In this document: positions 1 through 4,486 of the stretch, piece by piece
Layout of the letters: every line of letters begins with the position of its first letter
Position numbering within the stretch: the stretch's first letter is position 1
NCBI GenBank assembly: GCA_030680655.1
Contig: JAUXUZ010000395.1
Span: 1 to 6,180 of the forward strand
From: Phycisphaerales bacterium
GTDB taxonomy: Bacteria > Planctomycetota > Phycisphaerae > Phycisphaerales > UBA1924
Length of the DNA: 6,180 nt
Reading direction: 5' to 3'
The notes under the pieces: model-generated
The model's database searches: none
What the model saw: the letters and a program-made list of their open reading frames with translations, nothing else
Told to the model about the DNA's origin: nothing
Program-made: the position numbers and the translations under genes

Positions 1-1
1 C

Positions 2-928
2 GCCGGCACCGACTTCAACGGCGCCGGGTTCTACCGCTTCAAGGTCGGCGGCTTCACGCTCACGCTGCTCACTGATGGCGCCTTCCCCCTCGGCGGCAAC
101 AGCGGCGCCTACCCGATGATCGGCGCCAACGCCACCAAGGAAGACGTTGACGCCGCCGCCGCCGAGGCGATGATCCCGCCCGCGCGCCTCACCGGCCACG
201 TCCACGCCATGCTCATCGACGCCGGCACCGGCGACGGCGGCCGCGTGCTGATCGATGCCGGCTGCGGCAGCGGCATGGGCCCCACCACCGGCCGCCTGCT
301 GCGCTCGCTGGCGATGGCCGGCCACACGCCCGCGCAGATCGGCGCCGTCGTCATCACCCACGCCCACCCCGACCACACCGGCGGGCTCATGGATGCCAAG
401 GGCCCGGGCTTCTTCCCAAACGCCCACTACTTCGTCGCCAGGGCCGAGGTTGACTACTGGCTCTCCGCCGGCGGGCCCGACCTGAGCAAGAGCCGCATGG
501 ACCTGCAGATGAAAGACGCCGTCACCATGTCGGCCAAGACGCTCTTCTCGCAGCTTGGCGACCCCGCGTACAAGACGCGCTTCCACCAGGTGGGCGACGG
601 TGACAAAGTGATCGACGGTGTGACCTTCACCGCCGCGCCGGGGCACACGCCCGGGCACAGCGCCATCACCGTCACCGCCGGCGCGGAGAAGTTCATCTAC
701 CTCACCGACGCCGTCCACCACGCGGGCATCCAGTTCCCGCACCCCGACTGGCACGTCGCCTACGACAGCGACCCGGTGATGGCGACCAAGACCCGCCGCG
801 CGCTGCTGACCAGGTGCGCTGCCGACAGGACGCTCGTCAGCGGCGCCCACCTGCCGTTCCCCGCCGTCGGCTACGTGAAGCGCGAGGGCTCGGCCTTCGC
901 CTTCGTGCCGCGGACGTGGGAGTGGTGA
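2..928 (+). CDS. Metallo-beta-lactamase-fold hydrolase, 5' end missing
   Basis: Zinc-dependent hydrolase of the metallo-beta-lactamase superfamily; the substrate is not determined by the sequence. The frame is open from base 2, so the gene starts outside the window and 308 residues are visible; the first ATG at 116 is internal, because the upstream residues (GFYRFKVGGFTLTLLTDG) already form the family's first beta strands. Metal-site motifs, numbered from the first visible residue: HAHPDH at 120-125 (the HxHxDH signature), H215 in GHTPGH, D236 in LTDAV and H283 in AHLPFP. This full set suggests an active dinuclear zinc site. The N-terminal 'FYR.K.G.F..T.L.DG' pattern and the 'HLPFP..G' ending recall AidC-like lactonases and related periplasmic enzymes (family memory, not a search), so acyl-homoserine lactone or another ester/lactone is possible. 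Any signal peptide would lie in the missing part. Third codon positions are almost all G or C. Confidence 0.9.
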   Translation, partial: AGTDFNGAGFYRFKVGGFTLTLLTDGAFPLGGNSGAYPMIGANATKEDVDAAAAEAMIPPARLTGHVHAMLIDAGTGDGGRVLIDAGCGSGMGPTTGRLLRSLAMAGHTPAQIGAVVITHAHPDHTGGLMDAKGPGFFPNAHYFVARAEVDYWLSAGGPDLSKSRMDLQMKDAVTMSAKTLFSQLGDPAYKTRFHQVGDGDKVIDGVTFTAAPGHTPGHSAITVTAGAEKFIYLTDAVHHAGIQFPHPDWHVAYDSDPVMATKTRRALLTRCAADRTLVSGAHLPFPAVGYVKREGSAFAFVPRTWEW

Positions 929-1027
929 AGCGTTCAAGCAGGCGTGTCTAACTGAGGCCCGACCGGCAGGAAGGGCTCTTGCGTCCAACACCAGCTTCCC
1001 GCCCAGCACACGCACCGACCACCGCGG

Positions 1028-1216
1028 CTCAAGGCAGGAACTCAAAGGGCTCAAAGAGCGCGAAGGGCTCGAAGCCAAAGGCAGGAACGCAGAGGAACAC
1101 GGAGGAAGACGGAGAGGAGTGGAGTGGAGCGGAGCGACCGAAGACAGGAAGGCCGTTTGACAACGAAGGTACCGAAGGGAGCGAAGGAGAAGGGCAGAGG
1201 GGGAGAGGGGCAGGTC
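1028..1216. repeat. Purine-rich degenerate intergenic repeat
   Basis: The plus strand is strongly purine-biased, with recurring GAAGG, CAAAGGG and GGAG words. It contains an 11-base perfect direct repeat (aaggcaggaac at 1031-1041 and 1078-1088). Bases 1087-1110 closely match 4273-4295 in another gap of this window, about 21 of 24 aligned positions with one gap. Translation gives only low-complexity protein in every frame. I interpret it as a decayed member of a dispersed CACAGAG/CACGAAGG-type intergenic repeat family; function, if any, is unknown. Confidence 0.55.
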
Positions 1217-1259
1217 AGGCGCAGAGCGCAGGCCAGTACGCCGTGCACCGAGCGCCTTC

Positions 1260-1275
1260 GACCGCGGCAGCGGTC
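1260..1275. other. Short perfect hairpin
   Basis: gaccgc (1260-1265) and gcggtc (1270-1275) form a perfect six-base stem closed by the tetraloop ggca. It lies 11 bases before the larger hairpin at 1287-1321. No T-tract follows, so it is not a classical terminator. It may belong to a composite palindromic repeat. Confidence 0.4.
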
Positions 1276-1286
1276 ATATGAAATAG

Positions 1287-1321
1287 CCGGGGGTCAGGCG
1301 GTCCCCCGCCGCCACCCCCGG
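1287..1321. repeat. GC-rich palindromic hairpin
   Basis: Outer arms ccgggggt (1287-1294) and acccccgg (1314-1321) pair perfectly over 8 bases. Inside, ggcgg (1297-1301) pairs with ccgcc (1306-1310) around a tccc loop, giving a two-tier stem. There is no T-run on either side, so intrinsic termination is doubtful, although GC-rich bacteria often terminate without one. The form (long G/C arms, intergenic, between two unrelated genes) fits a dispersed palindromic element. It could also mark the transcript end of the upstream hydrolase, but it lies about 360 bases beyond that stop. Confidence 0.45.
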
Positions 1322-1323
1322 TA

Positions 1324-1423
1324 AGAGAACAAATGGTCTCTCCTTCATCAGCCCCGCAGGGTGGAGGCCGCATTCGGCGGCCGGATCGTTGTGCGCCGGG
1401 TGAACGCAGAGACCGTTTTCTCT
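1324..1423. repeat. Spaced inverted repeat with inner hairpin
   Basis: The left arm 1324-1341 (agagaacaaatggtctct) and right arm 1408-1423 are inverted copies: 15 of 16 bases match once a two-base bulge is allowed in the left arm. The 66-base interior has its own hairpin, ggccgc (1366-1371) with gcggcc (1377-1382). The arrangement could be a structured RNA, a small palindromic insertion or a protein-binding region upstream of the nuclease operon. I found no direct repeats that would mark a transposition target site. Confidence 0.35.
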
Positions 1424-1561
1424 TGGGGTCGTCGCGCCTTTGCCGCGCTGGGCTCACATGCCGATCCTCGAACCGTCGGCCTTCAAGGCTGTTCTTTGAT
1501 GTAGTGGCGGCGTGGAGGGGTCCGACTGTGTGGCACGCAGGCACCTCACATATGCGTTGGC

Positions 1562-1588
1562 TGCGGCACGCTTTAAGCCGTTGCCGCA
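1562..1588 (+). promoter_or_regulatory. Hairpin just upstream of the EEP nuclease start
   Basis: tgcggca (1562-1568) and tgccgca (1582-1588) form a perfect seven-base stem with a 13-base loop, ending 15 bases before the ATG at 1604. If transcribed, it would occupy the leader and could affect ribosome access; as DNA it could be an operator for a dimeric regulator. No clear Shine-Dalgarno sequence lies between the hairpin and the start codon. Regulatory function is inference only. Confidence 0.25.
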
Positions 1589-1603
1589 TGTACGCTTCGA
1601 CCC

Positions 1604-2332
1604 ATGCCCTCACTCCGCATTCTCAGCCTCAACATCCGCCACGGCGGCGGGAAGCGGATCGAACGCCTCATTAGCGCTGTCGCGGAGCAGCAGCCCGACG
1701 TGGTGTTGCTCTCGGAGGTTCGTATTTCTTCTGTGGAACGGATCTGCGCTGGCCTTGCTGAGCGTGGCCTGACCGAGTCTCACTGGACGGACATTGAGCG
1801 CGGCATCAACGGTCTGCTGGCTCTGCATAAGACGGGTGTAGCGCAGTCGCTCGGCACGCTCGACGAGACACTCCCGCACCGCGGCCATCGCCTTCTTCTC
1901 AAAGCGCACGGTGTGCACCTGCTGGGCGTTCACATCCTCAGCCAAAGCACCGACAAAGTCGCGAAGCAGGCGCAGTGGGACCGTCTGCTCGCTCGGGTTG
2001 ATTCGATGAACGGCGAGCCGTGGCTGGTGATGGGCGACCTCAACACCGGCGATGCCAGCGACCGCCCGGCCTCCTGCCCACCCTTCACGGGCGAGAGGTG
2101 CTTTGTACGGTTGATCGGCGAAGTGGGAGCGGACTGCTGGCGACTCCACCACGCGGGCAAGTCCGAAGGCACTTGGTACAGCCACACGGGCAACCCGTTC
2201 CGACTCGACCACGCCGTCTGCTCGCGCCCACTGCTCAAACTCATCACGCGCTGCGACTACGTGCACAGCCTTCGAACCGAAGGGCTCACCGACCATTCGG
2301 GATTGATCGTTGAAGTCGCTACGGGGCAATGA
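1604..2332 (+). CDS. Endonuclease/exonuclease/phosphatase (EEP) family nuclease
   Basis: A 242-residue protein of the EEP superfamily (exonuclease III/APE1, DNase I, sphingomyelinase and inositol phosphatase fold), presumably a Mg-dependent phosphodiesterase in the cytoplasm. Visible motifs in order: N10 in LSLNIRHGG, E38 in LLSEVR (metal ligand), H110 in LGVHILS, D145 and N147 in MGDLNTGD (the GDxN motif), D202 in FRLDHAVCS and D230-H231 in LTDHSG (the terminal catalytic DH pair). All key residues are present, so activity is expected. At this length it is a single catalytic domain with no signal peptide or membrane segment. The substrate cannot be read from the sequence, but the next gene, fused by an ATGA overlap, encodes a glycosylase-like protein, which favours DNA and perhaps abasic sites. 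Start: ATG 1604, three residues before the first beta strand, with a weak ribosome site. Codon use is less GC-biased than in flanking genes. Confidence 0.88.
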   Translation: MPSLRILSLNIRHGGGKRIERLISAVAEQQPDVVLLSEVRISSVERICAGLAERGLTESHWTDIERGINGLLALHKTGVAQSLGTLDETLPHRGHRLLLKAHGVHLLGVHILSQSTDKVAKQAQWDRLLARVDSMNGEPWLVMGDLNTGDASDRPASCPPFTGERCFVRLIGEVGADCWRLHHAGKSEGTWYSHTGNPFRLDHAVCSRPLLKLITRCDYVHSLRTEGLTDHSGLIVEVATGQ

Positions 2333-3111
2333 TCTGGGCACCCAGCATGTATGCTGCTTGCAGTGTCGTTCCCGTCTGGAGGCAAATGCAACGTACCCGC
2401 GAGATCGCAACGCTTCTACCCGCCATTCACCCGTACCCACCCACAATGGGCGAGGTAACTCCTTTGATCGCGGGCCGCGCGTTCTTTCCCGGCGGATGCG
2501 GCGTGTACCACGGCGTGACGCAATCGGCTCTGCCCGCGCGCCCGCTCATGCTCTTCGGTCAGGACTTTGACACCGTCGCCGGGTACCAAGCAGCGTGCAA
2601 AGCCGGACACGAGTCCGATTCGCCGACGTGGCGCGGCATCGAGGCCATCTTCAGAGCCCACAAGATCGATCCCGCCGCGTGCTTTTATACCAATGTGCTG
2701 ATGGGTGCCAGGTATGCCGACTCGAACAATGGGCCCTCGTCCGCTCTCGCGGACGCTGCGTTTGTTGAACGGTGCGTAGCAGCCGCGTGCAGGCAGATCG
2801 AGATTCTTCGTCCCAGCGTGGTGGTCGCGCTCGGCGTTGTTTCGTCGGTGTTGTTGGGGACTCGTGTCTGTGGCAAGAAGATGAGGTGTCCCACGGCCGC
2901 ACAGTGGTCAGGCGTGGACGCCGCAGAGTTGCAGTTCATTGAAGCCCGCTCCTGGCCCGAATTGAACGCGCCGCCGTTCGCGTTCGCGTCCTCCCTCCAT
3001 CCGTGTATGTGGCAGTCAAACACCAAGTATCGATCCTGGGTCGGGCTGCACGGGAGGGAGGCCCATGACGCGATCTGGCGTCGTGTCTCTGCCGCGCTCA
3101 AAGAAGCATGA
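2329..3111 (+). CDS. Uracil-DNA glycosylase superfamily protein
   Basis: A 260-residue protein (from this start) resembling the uracil-DNA glycosylase superfamily, which flips out a damaged or modified base and cuts the N-glycosidic bond. Visible motifs: GRAFFPGG at 49-56; G77-Q78-D79-F80 in LMLFGQDFDT, like the first UDG motif (GQDPY in family 1) with a candidate catalytic D79; PTWRGI at 99-104; FYTN at 119-122, whose N122 may read the base; RPSVVVALG at 161-169; and SLHPC at 222-226, like the HPS motif of the DNA-inserting loop. It does not match UNG or MUG closely, so the substrate base is open. ATG 2329 overlaps the upstream stop (ATGA), suggesting translational coupling with the EEP nuclease. 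An alternative ATG at 2386 has ggagg three bases upstream and would remove 19 residues that precede the conserved core. Codons ending in A/T are about a third of the first 68, far more than in neighbouring genes. Confidence 0.8.
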   Translation: MIWAPSMYAACSVVPVWRQMQRTREIATLLPAIHPYPPTMGEVTPLIAGRAFFPGGCGVYHGVTQSALPARPLMLFGQDFDTVAGYQAACKAGHESDSPTWRGIEAIFRAHKIDPAACFYTNVLMGARYADSNNGPSSALADAAFVERCVAAACRQIEILRPSVVVALGVVSSVLLGTRVCGKKMRCPTAAQWSGVDAAELQFIEARSWPELNAPPFAFASSLHPCMWQSNTKYRSWVGLHGREAHDAIWRRVSAALKEA

Positions 3112-3177
3112 ACACCCCGGGCTCGATGTGCGGCTCGGGGGTGGAGCATCGCTCGAACCGCCCGCGATGGTCAACTA

Positions 3178-3203
3178 CGCCTCCGCCCGCGCGGCGTGAG
3201 GCG
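3178..3203. terminator. GC-rich hairpin between convergent genes
   Basis: cgcctc (3178-3183) pairs with gaggcg (3198-3203), and inside it cgcc (3184-3187) pairs with ggcg (3193-3196), giving a ten-base stem with one bulged t and a five-base loop. It sits between the stop of the glycosylase gene (3111) and the stop of the minus-strand membrane-protein gene (3208), where a shared bidirectional terminator would be expected. No T-tract follows in either direction, so this is a candidate only. A weaker stem catcgc/gcgatg is at 3147-3169. Confidence 0.35.
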
Positions 3204-3207
3204 ATCA

Positions 3208-3735
3208 CTACCACCATCCTCCCCGCGGCACGCAGAGCATCACGACCAGCCCGGCGAGGGCGATCCCGAAGCTGAGCACCAGCGAGACCCACAGGTAGAA
3301 CGGCCAGCGGTCCAGTCCGCCCCGGAACTCGAACGGTGTGCGGAGGCGCACGACGGTGAGCACCGTCGGCATCACCGCCAGCAGCGTCGAGCCGATGATG
3401 CGGAGCGGCGGAGTGGCCGGGAGGTTGAGCCCGCGCGCTGCGAGAGTGACGAGGAACACCCCCGGGAAGAAGGCAATAGCGCCGGCCACGATCGCCGGCA
3501 GCCAGTAGCGCCACGCCATCTGGCCGTCGGACTGGCGGGCGGGGTCGGGGTTTCGGCGGGCCATGGTGCGGTTGTTGGGGGCGTTGCACTCGGGGCAGAG
3601 GAGGTAGTCCTCGCGCCGGTTGCGGAGGTCATAGCCGCAGATGCGGCAGCGGTCGATCTCGGGGCGCGCCCCCTTGCCCTTCCATCCGTACCAGAAGTCT
3701 TTGCCGAGCAGTCCGTCGCGGTATGGGCGTGGCAT
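3208..3735 (-). CDS. Zinc-ribbon membrane protein, function unknown
   Basis: A 175-residue protein I cannot assign to a function. The N-terminal part is soluble and basic and carries a zinc ribbon with cysteine pairs C30/C33 (CRICGYDLR) and C47/C50 (CPECN). The rest holds three hydrophobic, probably membrane-spanning stretches at about residues 77-100, 110-131 and 144-169, and the protein ends in GGWW. The CxxCGYDLR...CPEC pattern joined to membrane helices is common in planctomycete proteins of unknown role and is the main taxonomic clue here. The start is ATG at 3735, because a ggagg Shine-Dalgarno sequence lies four bases upstream; the frame is open to 3897, but that extension would overlap the divergent haemoglobin gene and has no domain. 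It converges with the glycosylase gene and diverges from the haemoglobin gene with a 73-base gap. Function could be zinc-dependent interaction at the membrane, but this is a guess. Confidence 0.8.
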   Translation of the reverse strand: MPRPYRDGLLGKDFWYGWKGKGARPEIDRCRICGYDLRNRREDYLLCPECNAPNNRTMARRNPDPARQSDGQMAWRYWLPAIVAGAIAFFPGVFLVTLAARGLNLPATPPLRIIGSTLLAVMPTVLTVVRLRTPFEFRGGLDRWPFYLWVSLVLSFGIALAGLVVMLCVPRGGWW

Positions 3736-3808
3736 TGGGCCTCCGGGCAAGGATACAGGGCGAAAGCGAAAAGCAGGATGCACCGTCCGCACGTCTACGC
3801 TGTAGCCG
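3736..3808. promoter_or_regulatory. Divergent intergenic region, presumed back-to-back promoters
   Basis: The 73 bases between the minus-strand membrane-protein start (3735) and the haemoglobin start (3809) must hold both leaders, and probably both promoters, if each gene is independently transcribed. I could not identify convincing -35/-10 pairs or an operator palindrome. Divergent placement allows shared regulation but does not prove it. Confidence 0.3.
3740..3744 (-). promoter_or_regulatory. Shine-Dalgarno sequence fixing the membrane-protein start
   Basis: Read on the minus strand this is ggagg followed by ccca and then the ATG at 3735-3733. It is among the clearest ribosome-binding sites in the window and decides the start against longer in-frame options. 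Confidence 0.6.
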
Positions 3809-4249
3809 ATGGCCGATGAGACCCCCAAGCAACCGGTCCGCCTCCCGCTGTCGGCTTCGACGGCCGAGGGTGCGGGCGCGTTGAGCGTCACGATCACCGA
3901 GGCGACGATCGCGAAGGTGGTGGAGGAGTTCTACACCGCCTGCCGCGCCGACGCGGTGCTGGGGCCGGTCTTTGCTGCGCACGTGCACGACTGGGATGCG
4001 CACCTGGCGCGCATCCGCTCGTTCTGGTCGTCGGCGATCCTGCGGACGGGCACGTACGCGGGCCGGCCGCTGGAGGCGCACCTGGCGATCCCCGGTCTGG
4101 CGCCGGCGCACTTTTCCATCTGGCTGCGGCTCTTCCGCCAGACGGTCGAGCGCTGCTGCACACCCGCCGACGCCGCGCTCTTCATGGACCTGGCGGGGCG
4201 GATGGCCAACCGCATCATGGCCGAGGCGGAGGTCCGCAAGGGGCGCTGA
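3809..4249 (+). CDS. Group III truncated haemoglobin
   Basis: A 146-residue globin of the truncated 2-on-2 type, group III (also called class P). It binds haem and would bind oxygen or nitric oxide in the cytoplasm; family members have been linked to NO or peroxide handling and oxygen chemistry, but the exact role here is unknown. By comparison with Campylobacter Ctb from memory, the expected residues are present: Y42 (B10) in EFYTACR, H65 (E7) in DWDAHLARI, H91 (F8, the proximal haem ligand) in AHLAIPGL and W105 (G8) in HFSIWLRLF. SFW at 71-73 and LGPVF at 51-55 are further family marks. The first 25-28 residues are not part of the globin fold and look disordered; ATG 3809 is the simplest start, with TTG 3881 (residue 25) a possible shorter one. 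No good Shine-Dalgarno sequence is seen. The gene is divergent from the zinc-ribbon membrane protein and is followed by a repeat, not by a partner gene. Confidence 0.9.
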   Translation: MADETPKQPVRLPLSASTAEGAGALSVTITEATIAKVVEEFYTACRADAVLGPVFAAHVHDWDAHLARIRSFWSSAILRTGTYAGRPLEAHLAIPGLAPAHFSIWLRLFRQTVERCCTPADAALFMDLAGRMANRIMAEAEVRKGR

Positions 4250-4264
4250 GAAGACCGGGTTAAC

Positions 4265-4465
4265 CACAGAGACGCAGAGGGCACAGAGGAAGACAGGGGG
4301 AATTTGGGGCAAGGCGCTCGGCAAACGGCAAACGGCAAACGGCAAACGGCAAACGAGACTCGTAAGACAGCATGAAGAAGCGCCGGAAATCCGTTGGAAG
4401 CTGGTGAGCACCTGACTTGAACACAGTTTCTCTCTGCCTTTCTCTGTGTCTCTGTGCCTCTGTGG
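4265..4465. repeat. Composite intergenic repeat with inverted CACAGAG arms
   Basis: The left arm (4265-4297) reads as CACAGAG-type units on the plus strand; the right arm (4434-4465) carries the same units inverted (ctctgtg words). Aligned as inverted copies, about 27 of 33 positions match with one gap. Between the arms lie five GCAAACG heptamers (4321-4355) and about 80 bases of unremarkable sequence. It fills the gap between the haemoglobin stop (4249) and the methyltransferase start (4487). The layout resembles a small non-autonomous mobile element or a long-armed hairpin, but I see no flanking target-site duplication. It encodes no credible protein. It may serve as transcript end for the haemoglobin gene. 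Confidence 0.6.
4321..4355. repeat. Five perfect tandem GCAAACG heptamers
   Basis: Five uninterrupted copies of the seven-base unit gcaaacg. Because seven is not a multiple of three, the array reads open in several frames and generates spurious protein strings. Copy number in such arrays is prone to change by replication slippage. The same unit builds both arms of the hairpin at 5380-5457. Confidence 0.9.
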
Positions 4466-4486
4466 CGAACTTCCTACGCTTGCCGC

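Larger units (their letters stand above)
929..1603. other. 675-base gap without a convincing gene
   Basis: Between the hydrolase stop and the EEP nuclease start I see no reading frame with a recognisable protein. The frames that stay open here translate into repetitive Lys/Gly/Glu/Ser/Arg-rich or Arg/Pro-rich strings. The stretch holds a purine-rich degenerate repeat (about 1028-1216), a compact hairpin (1260-1275), a long GC-rich hairpin (1287-1321), a spaced inverted repeat (1324-1341 with 1408-1423) and a hairpin just before the next gene (1562-1588). From about 1424 to 1560 nothing specific is visible; the promoter of the downstream operon presumably lies there, but I could not pick out convincing -35/-10 boxes. 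Confidence 0.6.

Noticed and set aside
979..1281. A 100-residue plus-strand frame after the hydrolase.
   Set aside because: Its Lys/Gly/Ser/Glu-rich sequence is simply the translation of the purine-rich repeat, and it has no ribosome site or homologous feel.
1461..1482. A possible tRNA T-arm on the minus strand (GGTTCGAGG).
   Set aside because: The bases on either side of the loop do not pair into a five-base stem, and no matching anticodon or acceptor arms were found nearby.
1215..1613. A 132-residue minus-strand frame and an overlapping 113-residue plus-strand frame in the gap before the EEP gene.
   Set aside because: Both run through hairpins and GC-rich filler, lack domains, and have biased Arg/Pro/Cys composition typical of non-coding DNA.
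1610..2446. A 278-residue open frame on the minus strand.
   Set aside because: It is antisense to the EEP nuclease gene, whose catalytic motifs are intact; the minus-strand translation has no recognisable domain.
3736..3897. A 54-residue N-terminal extension of the zinc-ribbon protein.
   Set aside because: It would overlap the divergent haemoglobin gene, carries no domain, and the internal ATG at 3735 has a good Shine-Dalgarno sequence.
4321..4355. The heptamer array as a CRISPR.
   Set aside because: The seven-base units are contiguous with no spacers and no cas gene is in the window.
4454..4486. ATG 4454 as the rsmD start.
   Set aside because: It falls in the right arm of the composite repeat; the family N-terminus begins exactly at GTG 4487.
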